DNA of 64,000 nt from Burhinus oedicnemus (GCA_008921705.1 VFFE01007738.1:1307009-1371008); one strand, 5' to 3'; positions 1 through 13,289 are shown, numbered from the stretch's first letter. Program-made: numbers and translations. The notes: generated by a model from the sequence alone, not told the origin.

Positions 1-550
1 TTTGCAAGGTTCTGCTCAGCAGCGGGTCTCCACACTGGCCTCACCTGCGCTTCCTTGCAGAGGGGACAGTGTCTTAACAGAGTGATGCCTCCTGTTGTAC
101 TGTAATTTAAAATTGAAATTTCACAGAGGCACAAGAAGAACAAAACCAAACCCCTCAAAAATGATGTGATAGCCAAAACTGGCCAAGGCTTGAGATTGAT
201 ACAAGCAGCAAAAAATATGAAAGTAAGATTTCTAAAAGTGATGTGGAGAAGGATTATAGAATTGTCTAGATGCAAAGGCCCATAACTGGTTATAGGGTGG
301 CGCTTTGCTAGACAGGTGAGCAAAAGACTTGGTGTGTTGCATATAATATCAAAGGCAGAAAAGAGCTTCTTTTTAAGATTAACTAAAAATTTTAACCTGG
401 AAGTATGTGGGATTGACTTTTTGGTTGGTGTGGTTGTCCAGACTGGTATACAGCAGAATGTGTAGGATTTTTCTTGGGACGGTACTTACAAGTTCTTTTA
501 CTCATTTCTAGAGGATCAGTCACTACATCTGCTCTGCAAGTGACATTTGG

Positions 551-588
551 CTTTTTTTTTGGTTGGTTGGTTTGGGGTTTTTTTTCCC
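551..588 (+). repeat. T/G-rich low-complexity tract
   Basis: Runs of T are broken by GGTTGGTTGG-type units. This is simple-sequence DNA. The peptides read across it are artefacts of composition. Confidence 0.8.
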
Positions 589-1328
589 TGTTTATGCCTT
601 GCTTTCCTGATCTTTGGCATTCTGTAGCAATGCTAACCTTTAGAAAGTGTTTATGGCTCGAAAGTACTGCGTAGGTGATAGGCATTACTTTAGCAGAGAT
701 ATAAGTCGTTGAGCACCATCAAGAGCTGCAGATCTAGCCCATTGCTTTTCGCAGGTATTGTGTCTCTGTGCAGGTTTACTTCCAGTCAGACAGCTTAATA
801 ATATCGGCACTTTTAGCTCCCAATTAGATTTTTAAATTAACCCTTCATTAAGGTGAGGGGAGGTGATAGAGACACATTTCATTGTAATGAATATAAATTA
901 GGGGTATATTCCGCGCCTCCCATTGTTCTGAATGTTCGGCTGGAGACAGCCTTCTCCAGGTGCTTGGAAAATAACTTCTTTGAGAGGTTAGATTTTCAAA
1001 GGATTTGTAATCGTACTCAAAATCTCTCTTCTCCCAGTCATACGTACACAAACATATGTCTGTTTAGAGAGGAACAATTGGGACTGCTTGAACACGGGCA
1101 TGTGGGAAAGACAGAAATACTTTGTAGAGGATTTAGCAGCGCTACCACTGTAGTATTTGTAACAGCTAATTTTTCATGGTGTCTTTGGGGAGAATTTTCA
1201 CCTGTCTCTGCCAAGGATAAAGATTTTCCTCTGAGTTTGGACACACATACTGACTCGGTATTTTTGCAAATGAAGGACACTTCATTATTTCTTTTTTTCT
1301 AGGTGATAGTAAAATCAATTGAAAGAAC

Positions 1329-1343
1329 TTTTTTTTTTTTTTT
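1329..1343 (+). repeat. Poly-T run (15 T)
   Basis: An uninterrupted run of 15 T on the plus strand. It is not followed by a clear coding exon. Confidence 0.85.
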
Positions 1344-2578
1344 CAAGGTCCTGTGCAGAGGAGTGTGTAAATTGACCCAAAATATACTACAGCTACTTAA
1401 CTTGGAGATCATTGCACATGTTGGGCGGTATGAGCCCAAGCATGAAGGAATGATATCTTCCTGCCAAACACCCTCCAGTGCTGGGCTGGCATTTTGTTAA
1501 TTATATATGCTATTTTATTGACTTAATGTTCATGCCATGGCAGTGCTTGGCAGTAGGGCTCAGAGGCCTTGGGGTACAGTTCCGTGCTAAGTCTGAGCTG
1601 CAGCCAAAGGTGCTGCCTTCTGCCTTGTGCCAGGGCTAACGTTCTTGTGGTCACCTGGATCAAGGAGCTGATGCTGCTGTATACTAATGTTTTTCTTCCA
1701 GATTGATTTTTCAGCCGGATTAACTCTTGCTGGTTACCAGTGCAAGAGGCTGGCGGTTGTGAGCAAGGAATGTGGTGTGAACTGTTTCAGTGGAGCACAG
1801 ATTTAAAGCAATGAAAACACGTCTGTAGGTGTGGTTGGGGAAGTTGCGATGCCCTTTGCTTCAACGGTACATGTAGCAGTCAGAATTGTGTGTTTAAGGG
1901 ATTTGGTTAAAAATATATCAATGTGTGTGTTTGGCCAGTTTTTCAAGATAGGCAAAATAGTCTCTTTTATTCACTTATTTATTGTCTGTGCCTTTTTCTG
2001 TGGCTTTGGAATACGCATACTCTTAACAGTAAAGGCAGGCATATGCATAAGACTTTTCAGGATCGGGGTTAAGTATAGTTCTTGCTGCAAACAGGTCTGT
2101 CTTGACTGTGTGAGTGAACATAATTATTTTTCTTTATCACGATATTAAAGCATTCCTTTTTTAGCAGACTCTTCTGTTGTTAAAATCTCTTGGGTTTCAA
2201 ATAACTTTTAAAGAAATAACCTCTAGTTATTTATTTTCCAAGTCTTTCTTTTTACCATGGTAAAATACACTTTCTTTTTCCCTCAAATAAAATGTTTCCT
2301 GTCCCCCTGTTAAACACATTGAAAAACAGAGACTTGTATTCATTGCTGCTGTATTCAAAACAGCAAGGTTTTAAATTCTTCACCCAAAACAACATTAATG
2401 TATGCTGGCAATATAGGACTCTGCTCTTGTAGTTGTTTTCATTCAACTGGATGTACTTTGATGCAAAAGTATGTGACGATTCCCATACACAGTCACAAGA
2501 AAATACGGTGATGGGCAGCTCTTAATAATTGTGTGAGCTGAAAACTCTGTTCCTTCTTTCCTCTTCCAAAGACTGTAG

Positions 2579-2707
2579 GTAACGGCTGCAACCTCTAAAG
2601 CAGGAGGAAGGCCTGAGAGAGTATGTGTCAGAGACCAGGGGGGAGAAGAGCAAAAATCTGTCTGTTGCAAGTCCTTTCCCTCAAGAGCTGCGAGCGCTTT
2701 ACACACG
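2579..2707 (+). other. Candidate spliced exon (weak)
   Basis: A pyrimidine-rich tract ends in AG at 2577-2578, and a strong donor (GTAAGT) begins at 2708. The 129 bases between them are open for 43 codons in one frame only, the other two being stopped early. The translation, rich in Ser, Ala, Arg and Cys, resembles no family I know. It could be an exon of a coding or non-coding transcript, or a chance pseudo-exon. Only RNA evidence or conservation can decide. Confidence 0.15.
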
Positions 2708-2830
2708 GTAAGTAAGGAGAGCTGTGAGCACCTCGACTGGCCAGAGCCTGGGGCAGGAACAGCACTTGAGTACCTTGGTCTCAGACAGGTGCTTTAGTGG
2801 CCCAATACTTACACAACGCAGGAGACCCAT

Positions 2831-2873
2831 GTTCTTCTTCTTTTCTTCCTTTTTTTTTCTTTTTTTTTTTTTT
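2831..2873 (+). repeat. Polypyrimidine (T/C) tract
   Basis: About 43 bases of almost pure T and C, ending in a long T run. It is simple sequence with the look of a splice-acceptor tract, but no convincing exon follows. Confidence 0.85.
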
Positions 2874-2879
2874 AAACTT

Positions 2880-5800
2880 TCTTGTGTGTCTTACTGTCTA
2901 ACCAGTGTTCAAGAACACACTGTCTTTTGGTGTAACAGCTTTCCCTCATTTCCTGGAAATAATGAATTATATTAGTTGAGTGAGTTCTTCACAGTCCCAT
3001 TTTGTAGCTTTAAAATGTCTAACTTACCCGTCCTTCTGAGCATGCCAACAGCTACTGTGTTGGACATTTCCACTGTGCTATTTGACTTTTGCAAACTGCT
3101 TCTTAAAGAAAGTTTAAGGAGTTTATTTTAGAGTCCTTCAGTTGCTGCCAACCCACCAGTGGAAGGTACCTTCAGTACCTCTCCAGATAAGCAAATTGAC
3201 AAAGCACATTTCCCTCAATGCACGATGTACATGGCCGATCTGGGCTCTTTATATCTAGATTTGCTGTGAATGATCAGAAAATAGCAGCAGGGGGACGCCT
3301 GAATGTAATTTCTCTGCTGCGATTAACTCGGTTTGCTCTCTGATCATTTCAAAATCATAAAACAGATTTTCTTCAGAGTTTTTTGAAGATGAACTTTTTT
3401 TGTGCAAACCACATCATGAGAAATGTCAGCCTGCAGAGGTTAGATAAGTCACCAAAGCTATTTGTAAGAATAAAGGTAAGTAATTTCAGACTTCACAGTA
3501 TTATTACCGAGGTACTTTAACATCGCACTTGACTGCAGTGACAGAAAACTTGTTTGAAAGCCAATTAAATCTTGAAATATTTTAAGAGTTTTTCCCAAAG
3601 TGACAGTGCTGTGGTAGTATTTTTCTAGATGAAGTGGGGAAGTTATGAAGTTCTTTGAGCAAAGACAAACTGATCTGTCACTCTGTTTCCTGGTTTTTAC
3701 TCAATGTAGTGATAATATTCTAGCTGGGAACTTTTTCTGAAGCACATTATATTGTGTCAAAGGGTGTCTTAAGGCAACAGCACTTTGTAGGAGAGTTATT
3801 AATGGCTGTTTTAGGGTTAAAAGTAGCCAGGTTCTGAAAATTGTGGTACTGATCATTTTAGAACTATAATCTATATAATTTGAGATAAATTTATTATTGG
3901 TTGGGGGGAAACCAACTGGAAATGAGACATCATCTTGCACATGTTTAGCTCTAGTAATTTATTTTACAAAATGAGAGAATTGTGAGATTGCATTATCAGC
4001 TTCATGGATTCCATATTGTGTCATTTATTGATTAGGTGCCATTGCTAATTTGTCATTTTTTTCATAATTTTGTCCTAAAGCATTACCGTTAGCCAAATTT
4101 GTCGACTAGACTCATGTGACCAGACATGCTGTCAGTTCAGACATTTAGAAACAGAGTTGATGCACAGAATAAAGGTGTAATAATTGTTAGAATACATGTA
4201 GGATCCTTCCACAGGGAAGAAAAGATGTCTTACTGAAATGTATCTGAGCCATTTTGAAAACCTGCTTCTTAAATGACAATCACGTATTACCAATACCATA
4301 TAAATGATACAACTCAAAATCTATTTCTGGACCAAGGATCATTCCTAAGTACTTGAATCCCTTGCTTCTTTAATCTGTGTCATATGGGAAATACTTAGTG
4401 TATGTGTGGAGGTGAGAACCGTCAAAAAGCTGCTGTTTATGTTCCTGTCACCAAGGTTTGTTTGGTGATACTACTGTGACTCCAGCGACAGAAGTTATCC
4501 AGGAGCAGTCATGCTTTCACTTAGCCCGTTTCCTGAAAAACTCATTCCCAGAGAATGAATTACCTCTAAACTTTGCTTGCTTTTCATCCTCAGCTTTGTA
4601 ATGTCCGTTACCACCACTACTATCTTTTTTGTGCAGACGTGTCTTGGAGGGGCTGCTGAGCTTGTTGAGTGCAACACAAGCAGGTAATTACTGAGATGGA
4701 AGGTTTCTTCCACAAACATCAATAGAAGGTTCAATAGAAGGCTTTTAGAAAATTTCCTCTACTCTGTAGCCAGAGCAATGCTGGTCTTTAACAACCACCA
4801 CACAAATACTGCAATGACAGGAGGCTCGGAGAGTTTTAGCAGAGCTCTATTTCCTGCCACTTGCAGAAGATGTGAAGGTCTGTGTGCTGCCTACTCATCT
4901 TGCCCAAGAGTTCTGCTCGATTTCTGTCTACTCACCTGCCAGGGCATCTTTTATTCAGAGCTACCACATCCCAGGAGCTGATGAATTCTGGCAGGGGACT
5001 GGCACAATTTCACAAATTCTGCCTCTGCTGTAAAAATCTCTTCCATGGAGGCAGCAATGTCAAATGGCTGCCACTGCTTCTTCACACTTGATGACACCTG
5101 TGGACACTTATGTATATTGACAGCTGAACTAATGGCTTTCTTCTAGCTTCCTCCCTTCTACTTGTTATTACTGAGCACACTGTAAATGGGAGGCATCAGT
5201 ATCTTATTTGGCAGAGCCAGTTAGAAAGCTGCATTTGGTGCTTGAGAAAACCCCCTGTTGACTTTCCCAACAAACAGCCATTTTGTACAAGACAGGCATT
5301 TATTTACAGGGCTGATCTTGGACGAATGTTCTATCTATTACAATGAATAACACTGGAGACGTGTCATCATGTAATATTACCCTGTACAGAGTTCTCACCA
5401 TTTCTCTTGAGAATCTGCTTGAACAACATGTACAGAGTAAGGAGCAGGACAAATTAGGACCTTTCTTGGGTACAAAGAACAAGACTACATTGCGTTGTGG
5501 GAGCTGGGCTAATAGCTTTACAGTTGGTTAACAGCTAATGGCTTCATGGATCTGAACTGTAGTAAATCTAAGAAAAAGTCTTTCCCTGGGAATACTGCTG
5601 CAGCAAGCTTTCCTTTGTTGACCGAGAAATAGAAATTTGGGACGGGAAATAGGAAGTTCTTAGTTGTTCAAGGTCTTAGTCCAGTGTAATGAACTCTGCT
5701 GCCTCTGAGGGGTAGTGTTGCAGTGTAGGGTTGACAGACATATCCTCGCTTGTTGCTGTTTTTTCTCTCCATCCCACTTGAGTGTGCTCTGGGGGTGTTT

Positions 5801-8800
5801 CACAGTATCTGCTGCCGTTTGATTCTAATAATCAAAATCCAAAGATTCAGAGCATTTATCAGCCTACAGTGACTTCAGGGTCTCTGACAGCAAATACGGA
5901 CTGTGACCCACAGGAAAATCCCACTGTACTCTTGCAGAAATAGTCAGCATGTTAATAAAATATTCTGGAGAGCAAATAGCTCCTGCTGAGGCCTATAGAG
6001 AAATCTGCTAACTCTTAGAGAGTATCCATGTAAGAACTTTACTTAGTGGAGGATACTGAATCTGAGTTTTGACAGCAGAAAAAACTGCGGAGAAGGCACC
6101 AAATAAACCATGCGGAGGCTTGACTGCAGGAGGAAGCTGACAAAACAGATTCCTCTTTTAGAAGAATTGCATGAGTAGATTCACTGTTCCAAAGTAGATT
6201 CAAACCAGAACAGAAAAGAAATGTTCACGCAGTTATCCCAGAAGTGCTGCTGGAATAATTATTGCACATTTAATTCCTAGTCATTCCAGAACAATGTCCC
6301 CATGGCTGCTTATTAACAAGTGACAAGAAAAATAATTTCCTGAGGTTGGATTCAGAATTAGGCTCTAGGCAGACCTTGCGCTCCAGGCTGAGCTGTGCCA
6401 GGGAATCCTGCTTTGCTTGACCAGGATGCTCGGCCAGAGGCCATGGTCCCCTTTGATCTGCCCATGGCAGTGTGCTTTGTCTACCGAAACCTCTTCCTAT
6501 CTAAAAACCTGGCTGGATTGAAAGCCACGTGTTTCTAAGGTTTATACCCACCTAAGTCATTGGCGCGGGGGTAGAAGTGCCCACACAACCTCCTGCTGGC
6601 AGCAGTGGGGCAGGTGTCAGCTACCAGTGTAGAGCTAGTAATACATAGCCAGTTGCAAGTGGGCTGGAGGCAAGAACCTCTTCCAGTGGTTTGGGTGGAT
6701 CTGGGACAGCACATGTGTTCAGCCCTTATGTACTCTGCTTCTGCTCTGCCTGTGTAACTGGTTTCTGTCTGGAGCATCAGCTACTGCTGTTGTTCCTCCC
6801 CTCCCTGATAGTTCATTGTTAACTTGCATGACTCCAGCTTCTAAGGATGGCTAGGAAGCTGATATAGTGAATAGATCATTACCTGTAATAATCAGCAATT
6901 TACAAATTTGCCTCTTTGGGAAGTGTTCGGCAGTCTTATTTGTTAGGGAAAAGAAGACAAAGTGATAATTTCTGTAATTGGAAATCTATCTCTTTTCATT
7001 CAGGGACAGGGCACTTTCACGCTGCAATCACCATAATGTAACTCTCATAGCATCTTTTTAATTTGTTGTGGTTTTAATTGCTGTTTAGATGAAACATTGC
7101 AGAACAGAAAAATCAAGTTCAGATTTTTTTTCCTTTTCTTTTTATTTTTTGATTAGTCATGGTAAAATGCAAATAGAAAATACAAGATGAAGAAAACTTT
7201 GAAGTAAACATGCCGAGATGATGTGGAACTTAATGCAAGGCAGCAAACAGTCAACAGTAATAAATGATTATGTATGGACTATTAAATCTTAATTTAGTAT
7301 TCGTACAGCCCCATTGGCAAACATTTTTTTGATATCTAATTGGACAGTGTTCTGTGACTGTGAGGCAAAAATGATGATCCAAACTCATACCTGTTCTGAT
7401 AAATGGAGATATCATTAGCAATATGAAGTAGGTGATCACGACTTCTCTCTTTTTCATAAATTACACTAAATAACCATAATGCTGCAATTTAGCGGTCCAA
7501 AGTTCATCCTATTCAGCAGGCCATCCATAGTCAACAGTTTAAAGAAAGGGGACCTGCTGAGAAAATGGTGGTCTAATCAGATGCCATAAAATCTGGCTGA
7601 TCAGATGAGTCCCATTTTCTTTTTTTGTAAGGAGATCCTAATGAAGCAGTGCATTGAGAGGATTCACAACTTTTGTTCCTCCGTTTGATTATTCAGGTTG
7701 GCTGCACCAAGTTCTAAACTAAGCAAGCGGAGTCTAATCCTCCGGGCTGTTTGCATACATGCTGTGTTTTACAGGAGGCTTATTAAATCCCACTTTACCA
7801 GCTACCAAATTGTGTGTGTCTCATCTTCAGTCCAAATGATCAAAACACTAAAAGATGCGTCAAATCCAGTCATCAAATAGGAATCTACTATTATTGTCTA
7901 CTCCGTGCTTGCTGGCTAATTTACCAAGCATGGCAAAAATGAAAAGTACTTCACACTGCATGCTTCATGAATATCTAAACTGGTGCAAAGCAGATGGGAT
8001 GCTGTATGCATGTTTAGCCAAAGGTTCAACTTGCAAACTTTGGGGCTGTTCTTAGTTATAACTAAATATTGTAGTGTCATTTGAAGCAATAAAAATCTAG
8101 TAGTACATCCATTTCTGCCCAGTTGTGGGCATGGCAGTTTTGATTTGGCTACCTAAAATAGGCATACTCTTGCCTTAGAAAAAGATTTGGTACATTTACT
8201 TTTATTTACACTTGCACTTAAATGGGACAGGGTTTGTTTCCCTTCAGTTAAGTTTTCAGTTTTCCCTTTAACCACTGTCTTATAATTCTCGATATCTTCG
8301 TATCTTCCTCTTTGTGCTGCCCACTGGGAGCGCTGCACACAGCTGGGCGTTGCTGCCTCACATGAAATGTGTAGATGACAGCAGCCTCACTGAATGCCCG
8401 TTGAAGTCAGTAATGTTGAAGGATGAGCCTGCTAGGCCTGCCTTTGTGAAGCGATGATGTCCTGCACTCCCATAGTACTGGGAACTGAAGCATCTAGCTC
8501 CCACTTACTATCTCGGTGAATCAGCAAATGGGAAAATTGCTGAAAGAAACCCCCCCAAGATCACAAACCATTTGGTTCCTTGTCCTCTTCTGAGAGCATC
8601 GCAGCAAGGAGCAGCGAGACTGTCATGGAACTGGTCGTCAAAAGTGATGAATACAAACAAGCACTTGTGCTGTTCTGTAAATGGTGAAAACGGTGCATCA
8701 ATGTAAATAGCCAAACGTGCTTATGGGAGGTATCACCTATACTGAGAGTTTTTCTCTGCCAATGCAGTGAGTTCCCTTTGCAGCCGTAGAAATGAAGGGA

Positions 8801-9325
8801 AAACTGCTGTCATGCTGCAGGAAAGCAAACTCTAGTGCTGTGCTAAACAAACAGATAGCATGCTGCCATGCTGTCTTGTGCTCCAAATAAATCCTCACAG
8901 TGATGATAACTGTCTAACAAAAGTTGAAGCAGCTATTTTAGTTTTGGATTTTTTTTCATGTTGCTATTATGGCGGCAAGGGCCTTGATTTGGTTTCTCCC
9001 ATCAAGCGAATTTCTTTCTGTGTGGGAATATTATGGAAGTCTTCCACTGGAGACTCCAGAACAAAATCCCTATCTGCTTATTGCTGCCTCCTGACACCTC
9101 TAAGTACTTTTGCATACGTGCGCATTAATTCACACTGAGCTCCTTTCAAAACTGAGCTCACTATATTGGACACTGACATGTCCTTCACAGGAGCACAGTA
9201 ACCACTAGTTTTTTAATGTTCTTCAACATTTCTTTCCATTTCAAGTGAGCAGTGCTCTCAGTGAGCAGTTTCTGTTAGTACTTTCACCTGGCAATACGTC
9301 TTGCTTTGATTTTCTGCATTATCAG
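2880..9325. other. Long non-coding stretch
   Basis: No gene is recognised and no repeat is clearly identifiable. A 99-base segment at 3377-3475 lies between a tttcttcag-type acceptor and an AAG|GTAAGT donor and is open for 33 codons. It is treated as a weak exon candidate. The 6.86-7.45 kb part is A+T-rich with several TAAT-containing motifs and could be regulatory. T-rich simple sequence occurs around 7125-7150. Confidence 0.5.
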
Positions 9326-11552
9326 GAAGTCAAAATTCTTGTGGTAAGTTTACCTTCTTCAACCACTGTTCTCATGGCTTTCATCAGGGTCCTTTCCATA
9401 TACTCTCAGGTAAGCAGTTGACCCCCTACCTTTTATCACCTTCCATAAGTTCAGGTTATCCCAATTATCTGCTTTTGTCTTTCAGACAAATCCTTAGGTA
9501 TGCAATGCCCTCCCCGTGCCAAGCTGTAGAACCATCTCTGTGGTTACCTTCCTTATAGCCGCTTGTCCGAGACTGATGGCTCTAAAATTGCTAGCAGAAA
9601 ATGGTCTGAGAGCAAAACAATAGGGATCGCTGATGTTTATCTTCCTCGTTTAGGTCTTGGTTTTCAATCCATCCAGCCTCAAACCGCCTGGCTTTGTAGG
9701 TATGTGCTTGTGCTTTAGGGAAACCTACCCCCATAACTCTATGGCTTTAATTAGGGTTCGAATGTGTGCGTCTCTCTAGGTTCAGCTGTGCTGGCATGAG
9801 ATGCTGCCAGGTGTTTATAACATTCCGGAGGTTAGCGCTGCTCAGATTCAGCAGCAGAGCTCTTTACAAGAACACTTCCAGGCTGGCTTTAGGTTAAGCA
9901 AACCTGAATCTGTTTCAACTCTTCAGGTTAACCTGGCTTGCTCTGACTGAAACATCTGTGGAAGCAAACGTGTGAGTGGTGCTGCTGGGGCTGAGGAGGT
10001 GGCGACCTTTGGCAGATGGCGCTGCAGAGATGCTCGGGGGCAGGCTGATGAGCAGTAACCTTTTCATATAGTTGTCTGTAGAGTGCTCGTTTGTCTCATT
10101 TTACTAGCATGATTTCCTATATGGGTGTGATTATACCAGAAGAAGAATACCTTTTTTTTTTTTCTTCGTTCCAGTCTAGTTTGCCACTGCTACGTAAGTG
10201 AGTGTATCTGCACTACAAAAATCAGTATAATTTGAATGGCAAAATTCTACTTTTAAAATTCCTTCTGCAAAAGGAAGTAGAGATCACTATGCTCTTGAGA
10301 TAGAAGCTATTTTCTACTCTGTATGCTGACTAGATCTGTGAACTTTCTGAAGGCTATAGATTGATGTAATAAAAATAGTAATATTGGCTAATCAACTCTA
10401 CCTATACAGGTAGACTATCTTCAACGATAAATATCCTTAAAAAGTACTTAAGAGTTAGGCTGTGTGTATATGACAGAAAGAGAAACTCTTATTTCTCTAA
10501 TTTTCAGTAGTGTGATTTTTGGCAGAGGGGGAGGGGATGAAAGTGAAAGGGAAATTATCGACAACTGTATTCTGAGGGCAAAAGAGAGCTTTGATCTGTA
10601 CTGTGCATTTTTTAGATCTCTAACATACCCAGGATTTGTTAGCTCACACAGAATTTGGTTGAAATGTGCTCAGCAAAGTACTTTGTGTGTCTGATTTCCA
10701 AAACCCTGAGATTGGTGGCCTGCTAATCCCAGTAACACCACCCTGCACCAGTGCCAAGTGTTTCGGAAGAATCGCATCCTTTGCAACCCTTTTTCATTTC
10801 AAAAATCGTGAAATGGACTATTTACAAGTAACTGAGTTGCTGCTCTTTCTTCTCTCTGTGGTTATACTCTCAGAAAGGTGATGCTCAGCGGTAATTTTAA
10901 CTGTATTTCTCTGCAACAGTTGTCGTCACCTGAAATAGTTTCAAATACCAGGATATCAGAGATTGTTTTGTCAGTGATCAGGATCTCTAGAGTACAGAGA
11001 TTTGTCAGCCATTTGATTTATTTTAGTCAATGCAGCTGTTTAATGATATTAAAATATTCCTAAGTTTTATCAAGTCAGATTGCACATGCTGTGATGGAAA
11101 AGCCTGTATCATCCTCTGTTTGTTCAACACTGCTCCCCTTGAATAAATAAAATATCCTAACAGTTTCCAGTGTCAAATGAACTGCTGATTAATGACTTTC
11201 CATCTCTAGTTACACAGGAGAGTGCTAGATTTCTGATTTCACTTCTACTTCATGCATGTTCGATACATAATTTGGAGCGAACCAAACACAGAGCTGTGAG
11301 AGGCAGATCAGGGGTTCCCCAGCCAAACTGCTGATCACCTGGAAGCTAAAGATAATGTGTGACTGTCACAGTGCTAGCTGGCAGTGTTAAACACTCCTCC
11401 GGCTTCTGATTCCCCTTTTGTCAGACCTCAAGGGTTTTAAACTAAGCAGCTGAACCGGCAGGTAATTGCCTGCCTGCAGTACACGGTAACCTAACAAGTC
11501 ATGAAGAGTAAAAGACATAATGATTTTTAATCTATTTTTTTTTTCTTTTTAG
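9326..11552. other. Non-coding stretch with a weak exon candidate
   Basis: The segment 9326-9409 (84 bases) follows a good acceptor (attatcag) and precedes a CAG|GTAAGC donor, and is open for 28 codons. Its phase does not fit the candidate exon at 11,553. A small inverted repeat lies around 9896-9945, with arms aacctgaa and ttcaggtt. A T run lies at about 10,150-10,162. No known gene or repeat family was recognised. Confidence 0.45.
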
Positions 11553-11689
11553 GTCAGGTGCTACTGTGCTGCTTGAGCATCGAAACATAAATAGGAAAGT
11601 TTGTAAGACTGCTTTAAAGACCTCTGTTGTGGGCTCTGCTGTTGACAAATTGGAAAGAACGACTAAAGCACTAAGAGTATACTCTCAAG
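11553..11689 (+). other. Best candidate coding exon, gene unknown
   Basis: A long T-rich tract ends in an AG acceptor at 11,551-11,552, and the donor CAAG|GTAAAA starts at 11,690. The 137 bases between are open in a single frame from 11,554, giving 45 codons and one trailing base. The other two frames stop within about 12 codons. The peptide begins SGATVLLEHRN and ends near ALRVYSQ, with a basic, helix-prone middle. I do not recognise the family. The trailing base is in phase with the acceptor at 12,291, giving a possible two-exon 3' end. A 45-codon open segment is not rare by chance, so the case rests on the splice signals. Confidence 0.3.
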
Positions 11690-11734
11690 GTAAAACGTTT
11701 ACCCTCCTCTGATGTTACATACTCGGGTCTTATT

Positions 11735-11785
11735 CTTTTTTTTTTCTTTAAAAAAAACCCCACACAACAAAACAGACACACACAC
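11735..11785 (+). repeat. T-run, A-run and CA-rich simple sequence
   Basis: A T-rich run passes into an A run and then a short (CA)n stretch. This is typical low-complexity intronic DNA lying directly 3' of the exon candidate. Confidence 0.8.
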
Positions 11786-12290
11786 GTTCAGACTTCTGTA
11801 GGTTTAGACTGATGTTTTACTTGAAATAACACTTTATTGATGGGATTCCCCAATTTCCAAGGAAGAAAAGCTGATTATCTTCGGAGGCAGCCTCATACAG
11901 AACAGCAGACCCCCCCCAGCCTTCCGCTCCAGACTGGATCAATGCAGAGAAGTGCTCTTTGATGGACTTTCAGGCTCTGTGATCTCCCAGCCCTGGGGGT
12001 TTAAAGGATGAGCATATCAATCCAGGACCACTGAACTGCATTTCCATTGCATGAGGGCTCCTCCTCTTGGCTTTGTCCGGACAAACTCGACTCCTCCTAC
12101 TTTTGTCACTATTCTTTCATGCTTTGTTTAGCAAACACAAAAAAAGCTTTGTTTGTTGCTGGGTCTTTTTTAAGCTTTGCATAAAACAGTTTAAAGTGCC
12201 GTAATGCTGTGTACCTGTGATCACCTTCAGGGTCAAAATCAGTTTACAACAGATTAACCTATTTATCTTTTTTCCCCTCCTGTTTTATAG

Positions 12291-12346
12291 TTTGCACAAA
12301 TACAGATTGTTGTTCTGATGAGCATAGGCTTCCTACTTTATTCTGA
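12291..12346 (+). other. Candidate terminal coding segment, gene unknown
   Basis: The acceptor is excellent: a long tract of T and C ending in ttttatag at 12,290. Joined to the single trailing base of the 11,553-11,689 candidate, the sequence stays open for 18 codons, starting VCTNTDCCSDEH, and stops at TGA 12,344-12,346. An AATAAA occurs about 520 bases further on, near 12,872. The pairing is inference: phase agreement occurs by chance in one of three cases. Confidence 0.18.
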
Positions 12347-13289
12347 ATTCTGACTTTGCAAGAATCGCTAACGGTGGATTTCCCTGGGAACAGCCTTCTA
12401 GAAGACAGCACTTGTGTGCCTGCCTTTCTTTACTGCTGTTGTCCTGCTGTGCTTCAGCATACTGAGCAAGAAGAAAACTGCCTACATGTAATTTGTAGAA
12501 GTTTTGGTAACGCTGGTGCGATTATTTTGCTTGCCCTAATAGTTGGCATAAAAAATGTGTGTGTTTAGGTTTAAATTTTGATTTCAGCTGTAAAGCTTAT
12601 TACAACTAGTGTGAGAGATCCTCTATGTATTTCTGGTATCATCTGCCTCTAAAACTAACAAAAAAACCCTCACTCGCTGTGACATTCCCCCTTCTGCCCA
12701 CTGTTTTGGGGTAGATGGCACATAAATTTTGAAGTGAGAAATGCTCATTAAGTATTGTGCATCTTTAATAGTGAAGATCAATGAAAAAACTCACTCAGTA
12801 CTATAATAGATTCTTCATTATCTGCATTCTTTAAAACCATTGCCCATGCAAAAGGTCTGAGTCCACAGGAGAATAAATTCATAGTTATTCATGTGAAACT
12901 GGAAATAACAGTATAGGTAATGTTGTTCACACCCTCTTCCCCAAATCAGTATGTGCACACACCTTAAAAGTCCATGAATGAAACGCTTCCCCAAAATGCC
13001 AAGGAAGTGTAGCCCTAAGGGAAGGGCATTGCCTGGTGCTGCTGTCTTGCTGTATCACACCCAAAGTCTCCAGAGTTGTTCATGAAAGTAATGTTAGATG
13101 AAAAGGTGGAGTAATCCATCACTTTGGGAGACTCTGGCACTCATGCAGATGATGATTTCCTACAGAGCTCCTTTCTGAAGTATTCATAGATTTCCCATAG
13201 GTGAGTCTTCAAAATCTTAATGTGATTGAGCATATCATAGCTGGAGTCCTCATATGCTGAACTCAAACCACTCCTTTTCCAGTTTCCAG

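Larger units (their letters stand above)
1..2578. other. Non-coding, unique-looking stretch
   Basis: No gene is recognised. The reading frames here are short and show no known domain. The stretch holds a T/G-rich tract at 551-588 and a run of 15 T at 1329-1343. A good splice acceptor ends at 1701, with a tactaat branch-site-like sequence and a pyrimidine run before it, and opens a 34-codon frame that stops at 1804. An AATAAA lies near 2286. These could mark a terminal exon, but chance acceptors are common in intronic DNA. Confidence 0.5.

Noticed and set aside
4939..5027. Minus-strand segment with a GCAG|GTGAGT donor
   Set aside because: All three frames contain stops between the acceptor and donor, so it is not a coding exon. 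A non-coding exon cannot be supported without RNA evidence.
9750..9775. ggttcgaat, resembling a tRNA or SINE B box
   Set aside because: There is no A box at the right distance, no cloverleaf can be drawn, and no SINE body surrounds it.
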